Source of the DNA: Anabaena sp. UHCC 0204 | GTDB taxonomy: Bacteria > Cyanobacteriota > Cyanobacteriia > Cyanobacteriales > Nostocaceae | Direction: 5' to 3' | Assembly: GCF_009711975.1 (NCBI RefSeq) | Contig: NZ_VIKW01000028.1 | Span: 1-53,824, forward strand | DNA length: 53,824 nucleotides | Shown: one piece after another, positions 37,592 to 48,700 of the stretch | Layout: every line of letters begins with the position of its first letter | How positions within the stretch are numbered: position 1 is the first letter of the stretch | The notes under the pieces: model-generated | Told to the model about the DNA's origin: nothing | The model's input: the letters and a program-made list of their open reading frames with translations, nothing else | Databases searched by the model: none | Program-made: the position numbers and the translations under genes

Positions 37592-37610
37592 AAGAAGTAT
37601 TATCATAAAG
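37592..37610 (-). promoter_or_regulatory. Possible Fur box
   Basis: The minus-strand 19-mer CTTTATGATAATACTTCTT matches the classical Fur consensus at 12 of 19 positions by my count, with an unbroken ATGATAAT core. It lies in the control region of iron genes, which raises its prior. Cyanobacterial FurA sites are degenerate, so this is only a candidate. Confidence 0.35.
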
Positions 37611-38088
37611 ATTTTTACAAAGCAAGTATTTTTTCAAATCGGCTCTAGCTGGGCTGACTGAAGGCGACGTAATGGCTGGATTAGGCTTTTGGACTGAAAT
37701 CCTTACATTACAAGGCTTTATCGTCATTGTCCAGACTAAAAAATTGTTACTTTTTAGTCATAAATCTTTGATATTAGAATTTGTCATCTATCTACAGTAG
37801 TAATTTATGATGGTGTAAAAAACTTATACTTAATCAAGATAGTGATAAAATTTATTGATAGATTACTGATTGTCATTTTCAACTAATTGCTATAAGGTGA
37901 AATTTATAATTGAAAATAACTGGCAATAAACATTGGCGGACTGTAAGTAACAGACTAAATAGACGCAAATGAGACACTGCTAATAACTGTAAACTAACAG
38001 GTCAGCATTAGGGATATTGCTCTTTGTTAAGGTTTTTCAACTGGCTTCAATTCAATTTTCTTGTGTGCATCAAGGTTGTGAAAGTACA

Positions 38089-41000
38089 ATGACTCAATCT
38101 ATCAATGATTTTTCTACCGTTGTAGAATTACTACGTTACAGGTGTTTAAAACAACTAAATACTGAGGCTTTTACTTTTTTGCTTGATGGAGAAGCACAAG
38201 CAAAGTCTTTGACATATCAGGAGTTAGACCGTCAAAGTAGAGCGATAGCGCAAGTGCTGACTTGTCAGTTCGCCTGTCAGTTACAAGTATTAAATTTGAC
38301 TGAACAACGGGCGTTACTGCTGTACCCACCGGGTTTAGATTATTTAGCAGCGTTTTTTGGGTGTTTGTATGCAGGTGTGGTAGCTGTTCCCGCTTATCCA
38401 CCGCGCAACCATCGCAACACACCCAGAATCCTGTCAATTCTCAAAGATGCTGAAGCGGCGATTGTTTTAACAACGACCACGATTTTACAGCAGATACAAT
38501 CTTTATTAGTCGCCGAAGCAGACACTAATCTGCGTTGCTTAACTACCGATGATATACAACCTGATATCGCTGTTGACTGGCGCGAACCGCCTATAAATTC
38601 AGATACTCTAGCATTTCTGCAATATACTTCTGGTTCTACAGGTACACCCAAAGGTGTGATGTTGACACATGGTAATTTAATCCATAACGCAACCATGACT
38701 TATGCTTGCATGGAACATTCCCAACAAAGCAAGTTTGTAACCTGGCTGCCGATTTATCATGATATGGGATTAATTGGTGGGGTATTGCAACCTTTGTACG
38801 GTGGTTTTCCTTGTATTATGATGTCGCCAGCATCCTTTTTGCAAAACCCTTATCGCTGGTTAGCAGCAATTTCTGACTATCAGGGAACTACTAGCGGTGC
38901 GCCTAATTTTGCCTATCATTTATGTGTGGAGAAAATTACTCCTGAACAACGCGCTACCTTAGATTTGAGTAGTTGGGATGTGGCTTTTAATGGTGCAGAA
39001 CCTATCCGTCAGCAAACCTTAGAACTGTTTAGTCAAACCTTTGCAGATTGTGGTTTTCGTCCTCAAGCTTTTTATCCTTGTTATGGCATGGCGGAAGCAA
39101 CTTTAATGGTTTCAGGAACTGTAAAATCAGCCTTACCTGTAACTCTTTCAGTGGAAAAAACAGCATTAGAACAGCACAAAATTATCCCTACCAATTCAGA
39201 TGAAAATATTGTTAATTTAGTAGGTTATAATCTTTCCATACCAGGACAAAAAATTGTCATTGTTGATCTTGAAAATTGCACTCTTTGTCATGAAAATGAA
39301 GTAGGGGAAATTTGGGTATTTAGTCCCAGTGTTGGACAAGGTTATTGGCAACGTCCAGAGGAAACTAAGGAAACTTTTAAAGCTGAAATTAAAGATAGCA
39401 ATGAAGGTGGTTTTTTAAGAACTGGGGATTTAGGTTTTTTCCATAATGGGCAACTATTTATTACTGGTAGAAGCAAAGATTTAATCATTATTCGCGGGCG
39501 TAATCTCTACCCCCAAGATGTTGAATTAATAACAGAAAATAGCCATTCGGCATTACGTCGCAGTGGTGGAGCAGCATTTGCTATAGATGTGGGAAATGAG
39601 GAAAAACTAGTTATAGTTCAAGAATTAGAATTTCGGGCTAAACCAGATTTTTTAGAAGTTATTGCAGCAATTCGTCAAGCTGTTTCCCAACAATTTGAAA
39701 TTCAAGTTTATGCAGTCGTTTTAATTAAAGGTGGGACTATTCCTAAAACTTCCAGTGGTAAAATTCAACGTCGTGCTACCAAAGTGGAATTTTTAGCTGG
39801 TAATCTCCAAGTTGTGCATAGTAGTATTTTAAATTATGAAAATTTAGGAGAAGTCAAAGCTGAAAATATCGAATCTTATTTACAACAAATAGTATCCCAT
39901 TTATTATCAATACCCTTCAATGAAATTAATGTACAACAGCCTTTAAGTAATTTAGGGATTGATTCATTACAAGCATTTGATTTAAAAAATCGGATTCAGA
40001 AAGATTTAGGAGTAACAGTTTCAGCAGTTGATTTATTTGAAACGAGTATTATTCAAATTGGCAAACAAATATTGTCAACAAATCAAACTAATATTCAAAC
40101 CATCCAGCGTGTTTCTAGAAATAGTGAATTACCTTTGTGTTTAGCCCAAGAGCGTTTATGGTTTCTTGATCAATTAGAACCAGGTAATCCATTTTATAAT
40201 GTAGCGATCGCTATTAGATTAACTGGTAAACTGGATGGAGTAATTTTAGAAACCAGTTTGAATGAAATTATCAAACGTCATGAAAGTTTAAGGACAACAT
40301 TTGTCGCTGTAGCTGGGAAACCAGTTCAGGTTATTCATGAGAGTTTAGAAGTAAAATTTTCACATTTTACAACTCAGGAAAATTGTGACATTGATATTCA
40401 AAGTTTGATTTTACAAGAAACTCAAAAGCCTTTTCACCTGGCTGAACTTCCCCTATTAAGAGGAAAGTTACTAACTCTAAAACCTGATGAAAATTTGCTG
40501 ATAATTACCATACATCATATCATTGCTGATGGTTGGTCAATTGGGGTACTTATCCAAGAATTAGCAACGATTTATGCAGCATTTACTGTTAATAAACCTG
40601 CGCTTTTACCAGAGTTGAGTATTCAATATGTAGATTATGCTTATTGGCAAAGAAATTATTACCAATCTGATATTATTGATCAGCAGCTAAATTACTGGAA
40701 ACAACAACTTAGTAATAGTGCAGCATTGCTAAATCTTCCCACAGATAAACCTAGACCAGCAATACAAACCTTTACAGGTAAAAAGGAATTTTTTACCATT
40801 CCAGCAGAAATAAAAGCAGGTGTGAAAAAATTAAATCAACAAGAGGGTGTAACTTTATTTATGACTCTTTTGACAGTGTTTAAAACCTTGCTTTACTGCT
40901 ATACTAAACAAGAAGATATTTTAGTTGGTTCGCCTGTTGTAGGTAGAAACTGGCGAGAGACTGAAAATTTAATTGGCTTTTTTATTAATACTTTAGTTTT

Positions 41001-41538
41001 TCGCAGTGACTTTAGTAGCAACCCCAGTTTTCGAGAATTACTTAAACAAATACGTGCTGTTGCTTTAGATGCTTATGCTCATCAGGATTTACCTTTTGAG
41101 AAGTTGGTAGAGGAGTTAAAACCAGAACGGAACTTGAGTTATAATCCCTTGTTTCAAGTGATGTTTATTTTGCAAAATGCGCCGATACCAACCGTTGAAA
41201 ATTCAGAATTAACTTGGCAACCAGAAGAAGTAGATGTTGGTACTTCTAAGTTTGATTTAAAGCTGAGTGTTTGGGAAAGTGATCAGGGAATAAATGGATC
41301 TTTTGAGTACAAAACAGATTTGTTTGCAGCTACGACTATTAAACTCATGGTTAGTCATTATGAGTTGATTTTACAGACTGTGATAGCAAGTCCTGATATT
41401 CAGGTTCATAAGTTAGTTAATATCGTTCAGAAACAACAGTTTGATCAAAAGCAGGAATTACAAAATATTAGTCTACAAAAGTTGAAGTCTATTAAACGCG
41501 CTGCTGTTTCTCGGTTTGATCAAAGTGGAAATTTTTGA
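38089..41538 (+). CDS. Lipoinitiation synthetase: FAAL-T-C
   Basis: A protein of about 1149 residues that should start a lipopeptide. The start ATG 38089 (MTQSINDFSTVVELLRYR) is preferred over an upstream frame opening at 38017. The fatty acyl-AMP ligase (about 1-585) has YTSGSTGTPKG at about 179, the FAAL signature DMGLIGGVLQPLYGG and CYGMAEATLMVSG. A carrier domain follows with Ser626 in LGIDSLQ. The C domain (about 680-1120) has an intact HHIIADG at 809-815. The FAAL loads a fatty acid onto the T domain and C passes it to the first residue, which is activated by the next synthetase. No amino acid A domain is present, so the first module is split between proteins. Confidence 0.95.
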   Translation: MTQSINDFSTVVELLRYRCLKQLNTEAFTFLLDGEAQAKSLTYQELDRQSRAIAQVLTCQFACQLQVLNLTEQRALLLYPPGLDYLAAFFGCLYAGVVAVPAYPPRNHRNTPRILSILKDAEAAIVLTTTTILQQIQSLLVAEADTNLRCLTTDDIQPDIAVDWREPPINSDTLAFLQYTSGSTGTPKGVMLTHGNLIHNATMTYACMEHSQQSKFVTWLPIYHDMGLIGGVLQPLYGGFPCIMMSPASFLQNPYRWLAAISDYQGTTSGAPNFAYHLCVEKITPEQRATLDLSSWDVAFNGAEPIRQQTLELFSQTFADCGFRPQAFYPCYGMAEATLMVSGTVKSALPVTLSVEKTALEQHKIIPTNSDENIVNLVGYNLSIPGQKIVIVDLENCTLCHENEVGEIWVFSPSVGQGYWQRPEETKETFKAEIKDSNEGGFLRTGDLGFFHNGQLFITGRSKDLIIIRGRNLYPQDVELITENSHSALRRSGGAAFAIDVGNEEKLVIVQELEFRAKPDFLEVIAAIRQAVSQQFEIQVYAVVLIKGGTIPKTSSGKIQRRATKVEFLAGNLQVVHSSILNYENLGEVKAENIESYLQQIVSHLLSIPFNEINVQQPLSNLGIDSLQAFDLKNRIQKDLGVTVSAVDLFETSIIQIGKQILSTNQTNIQTIQRVSRNSELPLCLAQERLWFLDQLEPGNPFYNVAIAIRLTGKLDGVILETSLNEIIKRHESLRTTFVAVAGKPVQVIHESLEVKFSHFTTQENCDIDIQSLILQETQKPFHLAELPLLRGKLLTLKPDENLLIITIHHIIADGWSIGVLIQELATIYAAFTVNKPALLPELSIQYVDYAYWQRNYYQSDIIDQQLNYWKQQLSNSAALLNLPTDKPRPAIQTFTGKKEFFTIPAEIKAGVKKLNQQEGVTLFMTLLTVFKTLLYCYTKQEDILVGSPVVGRNWRETENLIGFFINTLVFRSDFSSNPSFRELLKQIRAVALDAYAHQDLPFEKLVEELKPERNLSYNPLFQVMFILQNAPIPTVENSELTWQPEEVDVGTSKFDLKLSVWESDQGINGSFEYKTDLFAATTIKLMVSHYELILQTVIASPDIQVHKLVNIVQKQQFDQKQELQNISLQKLKSIKRAAVSRFDQSGNF

Positions 41539-41592
41539 ATAACGAACCGCAGGTACGCAGAGAAGGAAGAAAAGTTTTTAGGAGTGTGAATA

Positions 41593-42633
41593 ATGCCTGA
41601 TATTCAATATGGTAATGTAGCAGTAAAACCTAGTCTCAAAAGTTTTGGTGAAATCAGAAGACAAGCTGTTACTCAGTTGGTACAAGTAGCACCTTTAAAA
41701 GTTGATGAAACTTTGCCATTGTTAATTGAAGCTAATATTGCAGGTGTTAATCTTGTCAGTTGGGTAGCGAGTAATTTAGAATTGGTGAAGAGTTACTTGT
41801 ATCAGCATGGTGGTATTCTATTTCGTAATTTTCAAGTTGCTGATGTTGAGGAGTTTGAAGGGTTAATTAGAACTGTATCTGGAAATTTAATAGAATACCG
41901 CGATCGCTCTTCCCCTCGTAGTGCAGTTTATGGTAAAATCTACACATCTACAGATCATCCTGCTGATCAAAGTATTTTTCTCCATAGTGAGAATTCCTAT
42001 GCAGCAACCTATCCTCTCAAAATCTTCTTTTACTGTGTGACACCAGCACAGCAAGGGGGAGAAACACCAATAGCAGATACAAGGAATTTATATCAAAGCA
42101 TACCAGCAGAAATTAGAGAGACTTTTGCCCAAAAGCAAATAATGTATGTGCGGAATTTTGGTGAGGGTTTTGGCTTACCTTGGGAAACTGTATTTCAAAC
42201 TCATAACCGTCAAGAAGTAGAGGCTTTTTGTGATGATCAAGGGATAGAATTTGAGTGGAAAACAGGAAATAAATTAAGAACTCGGCAAATACGTCCAGCA
42301 ATTTCTAAACATCCTGCTACTGGTGATTTGGTTTGGTTTAATCATGCTGTATTTTTTCATATTTCAACTTTAGAAAAGGGGATGAGAACAGCGTTATTAT
42401 CTGAGTTTTCAGAAGCAGAATTACCCCATAATACCTACTATGGTGATGGTTCACCAATTCCAGTAGATGTATTAGATAAACTGCGGGATATTTATCAGCA
42501 AAATACAATAGTCTTCCCTTGGCAACAAAGTGATATTTTGATGTTAGATAATATGCTGACTGCACATGGTAGAAACCCTTTTATTGGTAAAAGAAAGGTT
42601 GTAGTAGGAATGTCTGAACCTTGGAGAAGTTAA
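41593..42633 (+). CDS. Stand-alone SyrP-like Fe(II)/2-oxoglutarate dioxygenase
   Basis: A 346-residue TauD/SyrP-family oxygenase. Iron ligands are His131 and Glu133 (LHSENSY) and the distal His325 (LTAHGRNPF). The following GKRKVVV supplies the Arg for 2-oxoglutarate. HxE rather than HxD is usual in the SyrP/clavaminate synthase-like group, whose members beta-hydroxylate carrier-bound amino acids, notably aspartate in siderophores. It lies between two NRPS genes with AGGAG 11 bases upstream of the ATG, so it is part of the operon. It differs clearly from the fused dioxygenase at the end of the next gene (HSEN versus HNES context), so it may act on another residue. Confidence 0.92.
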   Translation: MPDIQYGNVAVKPSLKSFGEIRRQAVTQLVQVAPLKVDETLPLLIEANIAGVNLVSWVASNLELVKSYLYQHGGILFRNFQVADVEEFEGLIRTVSGNLIEYRDRSSPRSAVYGKIYTSTDHPADQSIFLHSENSYAATYPLKIFFYCVTPAQQGGETPIADTRNLYQSIPAEIRETFAQKQIMYVRNFGEGFGLPWETVFQTHNRQEVEAFCDDQGIEFEWKTGNKLRTRQIRPAISKHPATGDLVWFNHAVFFHISTLEKGMRTALLSEFSEAELPHNTYYGDGSPIPVDVLDKLRDIYQQNTIVFPWQQSDILMLDNMLTAHGRNPFIGKRKVVVGMSEPWRS

Positions 42634-42670
42634 TATTACAGCTTCAGGTGAATAAACTCATTTTTTGTTT

Positions 42671-42697
42671 CACGCAGAGTCGCATAGGCTCAGAGAG
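42671..42697 (+). repeat. Degraded CGCAGAG repeat in NRPS operon gap
   Basis: CACGCAGAGTCGCATAGGCT and CAGAGAGG resemble the heptad repeat at 5753, with changes. It occupies the 165-base gap between the dioxygenase gene and the large synthetase gene. A shorter relative lies in the previous gap at 41547-41563. Confidence 0.45.
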
Positions 42698-42798
42698 GTA
42701 TCAAGAGTGTGGTTTAAATAAATATATGAAAACTGCTGTAATAAAAATCTTTTTAAGAATTGAGTAACACAGAAATAAATAGAAAATGGGAGTAAGAT

Positions 42799-45700
42799 AT
42801 GCTGATGAAAGTTAACGGTTTTGAATTGTCTCCACAACAGAAATATTTATGGCATTTACAACAAGATGATAGTTTTAATTATTGTGTTGTCGGTGCTGTA
42901 TCAATTAACGGAAATTTGCAGATAGAAGTTTTAAAATCGGCTGTAAATCAAGTTATTAAAAATCATGAAATTCTCCGCACCAATTATCAAGATGTAACGG
43001 AAATGAATTTCCCTCTACAAGTTATTAATAATCAAGGTCTGTTTTTGTATAAAGAATATGATTTAAGTAGTTGTAATTTTCAGGAACAAAAGGATAAATT
43101 ACAACAAATATTTAACGGGTTTCTCAATTTAAACTTTAATCTAGAAACAGGTGCTGTTTTAAATTTATCTTTGGTGAATATTGCAGCTAACAAATATATT
43201 CTATTAATGGCTTTACCTGCTATTTGTGGAGATAAAATAACATTACAAAATTTAGTTAAATTAATTAGTGAATCTTATGCTGCTATCAGCCATCAAGAAG
43301 ATATATTAGATGATGAAATGTTACAGTATGCTGACTTATCTGCGTGGCAAAATGAACTGTTAACAGGAGTAGAAACACAAGCTGGTAGAGAATATTGGAG
43401 TAATTTAGATTTTTCAGCTTTAACAGCATTACATTTACCTGGTCAAAAAACTGCAAATTTAGAATTTCAACCAGAAAGTTATAGCTGTAAATTAGATGTA
43501 GATTTGACTAATAAAATTAATAGTTATCTCCAATTGAATGATATTTCTCTCAGTGAGTTTTTATTGACTTGTTGGAATATACTATTATGGAAACTAACAG
43601 GACAAGATAATTTAATTATTGGTTTTGTTTCTGAAGGTCGTAAATATCAAGAATTAGAATTAGCTTTAGGTTTATTATCTAAAACCTTACCAATTTCTGT
43701 TTATATCCAAGGAACAGATAACTTTTTAGAAATTTGCGAGCAAATCCAAATCAAATTAGTAGAGGCTTTTAGTTACGAAGAATATTTTTTATTAGACAAG
43801 GAAACCGAATTTTTACCTTTTGCTTTTGAACTTGAACCAGAATTAGTTAATTATCATAGTGATGAAATTGAGTTTTCAATTTATCAGCAAGCTGTTTATA
43901 CTGATAGATTTAAAATCAAACTTTCTAGTTATGATCAAAATAACTCTCTTGAGTTAAAACTAAGTTATGATAGTAATTTATTTTCATCTGATTATATTCA
44001 GCAGCTATTAAAACAATTTTGTACGTTATTAGAAAGTGCTATAACTTTTCCTGATTTACCAATTTCACAATTACAAATTCTCGATCAAACAGCAAAGCAA
44101 AAATTACTGCGAGAGTTTAATGATACTCAAGTTGATTATAATTACTATCAATGTATTCATCAACTCTTTAGTGAACGAGCAATTAATACACCTGATAAAA
44201 TAGCACTCATTTTTGAAAATGAAACATTTACTTATGCTCAATTAAATAACCGTGCCAACCAAATAGCAAGATACTTACAAAAATTGGGCGTTGGTTCTGA
44301 TATTTTAGTAGGTTTATGTGTTAACAGATCACCATTAATGGTATTGGGTATTCTCGCTATTTTGAAAGCTGGTGGTGCTTATGTACCTCTAGATCCAAGT
44401 TATCCACAAGAGCGTTTAGCGTTCACGTTGGAAAACTCCCAACCCAAGGTTTTATTAACTCAATCACATATTAAACTAGAACTACCAACAGATACAATTC
44501 AGGTAGTTTATATAGATGAAATTGATAATTTTATCAATGAAGAATCTCAAAAAAATTTAATAGATACCAACTATCCCCAAAGTTTAGCTTATGTAATTTA
44601 CACTTCTGGTTCTACAGGTAAACCCAAAGGTGTGCGCGTCACTCATGCTAATTTGTGCCACTATGTCCAAGCAATGCAAAAAGCTTTAGATATTACCGCT
44701 GATGATATTTATTTACACACAGCATCTCTCGCTTTTTCTTCTTCAGTTAGACAATTATTAGTTCCTTTGACGCGGGGTGCAACGGTGAAAATTGCCACCC
44801 AAGAACAACGTCAAGATCCCTTAGCACTATTTCAAGGAATTAAGCAAGATCAGGTTACAGTTATTGATATTGTCCCTTCTTATTGGCGTAATTGTAATTA
44901 CATTCTGGGTAATTTAGCATCAAATTTAAAAAAGTATTTATTAGATAATCAACTGCGCTTAATTGTTTCTGCTAGTGAACCTCTATTATCTGATATTCCT
45001 GTTACTTGGAAATTTGATTTGCAACATCAGTCCCGTCTGATTAATATGTTTGGTCAAACTGAAACTTGTGGTATTGTTGCTACTTATCCTATTAATATAG
45101 AAGCAGATACACCAACCAAAATTATCCCTTTAGGTCAACCCATTGCTAATACACAAATCTATATTTTAGATCAATATTTACAACCATTACCTATGGGTGT
45201 AACTGGTGAATTATATATAGGTGGTTGGGGTGTCGGACAAGGATATTTACATCGTCCTGATTTAACTGCGGAAAGATTTATTCCTGATCCTTTTAGCTAT
45301 GAACCAGGTACAAGACTATATAAAACTGGTGATTTAGGACGTTATTTACCAGATGGCATAATCGAATTTATTGGACGTAGTGACTATCAAGTAAAAATTC
45401 GGGGTTTTCGCATTGAATTGGCAGAGATTGAAGCTCTTTTAACTCAATATTCCCAAGTTAGAGAAGCGGTAGTTATAGCACGAGAAAATGAGAACAAGGA
45501 TAAACAATTAATAGCTTATTTAGTTGCTAAAAATTCAGAGACTATAGATTTACATCAACTAAATAAATTTTTGCAGGACAACTTACCTAATTATATGTTA
45601 CCCTCTCACTTTGTCATTTTAGAAGCCTTACCCCTGACTCCTAATGGTAAAGTAAACCGTCAAGAATTACCAGCACCAGAAGAATTATCCCCGCACAAAC

Positions 45701-48700
45701 AAGGTACTATTATTGCACCACGTACCCCAATAGAAGAAGTTTTAGCGGCAATATGGATCAAAATTTTGGGTGTTAAACAAGTAGGAATTACAGAAAACTT
45801 TTTTGAATTAGGTGGACATTCTCTATTAGCGACACAAGTAATATCTCAAATTCGGGAAGCTTTTAAGGTTGAATTACCTCTCCGCAGTTTGTTTGAATTA
45901 CCAACTGTAGCAGAACTAGCACAGCGTGTAGAAAAAACATTAAAAACAAAACAAAATTTAGCAGTTTTACCCATAAAAAAAGTTACAAAAACAGATAATT
46001 TACCATTGTCTTTTGCTCAACAAAGATTATGGTTTTTAGACCAATTACAACCAGGAACTTATGCTTATAATCTCTCTAGGTCGGTAAGACTACAAGGAAA
46101 CTTAAATATTGCTGCATTAGAACAAAGTTTTAACGAAATTATCCGCCGTCATCAAGCTTTACGTACTACTTTTTTAAGTGTGGATGGTGAACCAAAACAG
46201 GTAATTATTGCAGAAATTTGTATTTCTTTACCTGTGGTAAATTTACAGAATTTACCACCAGAACAACGAGAAATAGAAGCTCAAAATTGGACTAAAAATC
46301 AAGCCAATTATGCTTTTGATTTAACTACCGCACCATTATTAAATGTCCTACTTTTACAATTAGCAAAACAAGAGTATATTTTGTTGTTCACAATCCATCA
46401 TATTGTGGCTGATGGTTGGTCAGCAGGGGTAATAATTCAAGAATTAGCTGTTCTCTATGAGTCTTTCTGTACAGGTAAAGCTTATGAATTACCTAGTTTA
46501 AATATTCAATATGCTGATTTTGCAGTTTGGCAAAGAACACAGTTACAAACAGAAGTCTTTTCTGCTCAAATGGACTACTGGAAACAACAATTAAATGGTA
46601 ATTTACCAGTATTAAAACTTCCTTTTGCTAAACCACGTCCAAAACAACAAACTTTTACTGGTAAAAAGCAGATATTTACACTTTCTCCTGTTTTGAGCAA
46701 TGAATTAAAATCTTTGAGTCAAAAACAAGGTGTAACGCTGTTTATGACTTTATTAGCAGCTTTTAAAACTCTGCTTTACCGTTATACCGGACAGGAAGAT
46801 ATTTTAATAGGTTCACCTATTGCTAACCGTAACCGTAAGGAAATTGAAGGTTTAATTGGCTTTTTTGTCAATACTTTGGTATTGCGATCGCAACTTAAAG
46901 ATAATCTGAGTTTTAGTGATTTTTTAAAACAAGTCCGGGAAATAACATTAGGAGCATATACCCATCAAGATTTACCTTTTGAATTGTTAGTAGAAGAATT
47001 ACAACCGGAAAGAAATCTGATTCATACACCACTATTTCAGGTGATGTTTGCCCTACAAAATGCGCCTGGGGATGGCTTAAAGTTGTCAGGTTTAAATTTA
47101 GAATATTTGCCTATAGAAAATAATACGGCTCGATTTGATTTGAGTTTATCTTTTATAGAGAATGGTGAAAGTTTAGTCGGAGAATTGGAGTATAACAGCG
47201 ATTTATTTGCTGTTGATAACATTAACTGGATGCTGGGACATTTAGAAACTTTGTTAACAGATATCGTTAAACATCCAGATAAGTCAATATCAGAATTATC
47301 TATACTGACACCAGCAGAACAGCAGCAAATATTGAGAGAGTGGAATTATACAGAAGCTAATTATCCTCATGTCTGCGTTCATGAGTTGTTTACCACCCAG
47401 GTAGCCAAGACACCGAATGCTGTGGCTGTGGTAGCTGGTTCGCAACAGTTAACTTATGCAGAATTGGATACAAAATCGAATCAACTGGCACGATATTTAA
47501 CCAGCTTGGGTGTAGGTAAGGAAGTGCTAGTGGGTATTTGTAGCGATCGCTCCCTCTCCATGATCATCGCCATCATTGCAACTATCAAAGCAGGTGGCGC
47601 ATACATCCCACTAGATCCTACATTTCCGCAAGAGCGTTTAGGATTCATGTTAGCAAACTCAGAAATCCCAATTTTACTAACCCAGCAACATTTATTACCC
47701 CATCTCCCCCCCCATAATGCCCAAGTTATTTGTTTAGATCGGGACTGGGAAAACATCGCCTCTCAGGAAACAAACACCCCTGATAGCAACATTCAGCCGG
47801 ATAATTTGATTTACACCATCTATACTTCTGGTTCTACAGGCCAACCTAAAGGTGTACAAATTACTCATAGAAATGTGGTAAATTTCCTGACTGCAATGCA
47901 CCAGCATTTACACTTAACTCAGGCAGATAGTTTACTGTCAGTCACTACCCTATCTTTTGATATTGCGGTTTTAGAAATTTTTCTACCCTTAATAACAGGA
48001 GCTAAATTAATATTAGTCAGTCGAGAAATAGCAACAGACGGTACACAGTTATTACAACAACTGAATAATTCTGCTGCAACCATTATGCAAGCTACCCCTG
48101 CGACTTGGCGAATGTTATTAGATGCCGGTTGGGAAGGAAATTCACAACTAAAAATCCTTTGTGGAGGCGAAGCCTTACCTCAAAATTTAGCTGATCAATT
48201 ATCCTCAAGATGTTATCAACTTTGGAATTTATACGGTCCAACAGAAACAACTATTTGGTCTACAATTCAGCAAATTAAGGATAGTCAAAAAACCGTTTCT
48301 ATTGGTCGTCCTCTAGCTAACACGCAAATTTATATTTTAGATCAATCTCTACAACAAGTCCCTGTAGGCGTTCCAGGAGAAATGTATATTGGTGGTGCTG
48401 GTTTAGCACGGGGTTATTTTAAGCAACCAGAATTAACTCAAGAAAAATTCATTTCTAATCCATTTATTCCCGAAACATTACTCTACAAAACAGGTGACTT
48501 AGCCCGTTATTTTACCAATGGAGAAATTGAATATTTAGGACGCATTGACTATCAAGTAAAAGTTCGTGGTTTCCGCATTGAATTGGGTGAAGTTGAAGCA
48601 GTTTTAGAACAGCATTCCGCAGTGCGTCAATGTGTAGTTATGGCGCGGGAAGATGTACCAGAAAATCAGCATTTAGTTGCTTATTTAGTTGTTGAAAACA

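Larger units (their letters stand above)
37400..38088. promoter_or_regulatory. Divergent control region of the siderophore locus
   Basis: This gap of about 690 bases separates the receptor gene (minus) from the first NRPS gene (plus). It contains an 18-base perfect palindrome, a Fur-like site and a TATAAT (37905-37910) that could be a -10 for the NRPS genes, although no -35 was found at the right distance. The stretch 37640-37740 has locally higher G+C and no recognisable feature. No coding frame was seen. Confidence 0.65.

Noticed and set aside
37630-37740. Possible remnant of an insertion sequence in the siderophore control region
   Set aside because: The composition differs slightly from the surroundings, but I found no inverted ends and no transposase-like translation.
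38017-38088. N-terminal extension of the FAAL protein
   Set aside because: The added residues are not part of the FAAL fold, and the ATG at 38089 begins a typical FAAL N-terminus.
42799-44100. First domain of the large synthetase as an ordinary C domain
   Set aside because: HHxxxDG is replaced by PAICGD, and the same change occurs in the next synthetase, so a non-catalytic interface role is more likely than a damaged C domain.
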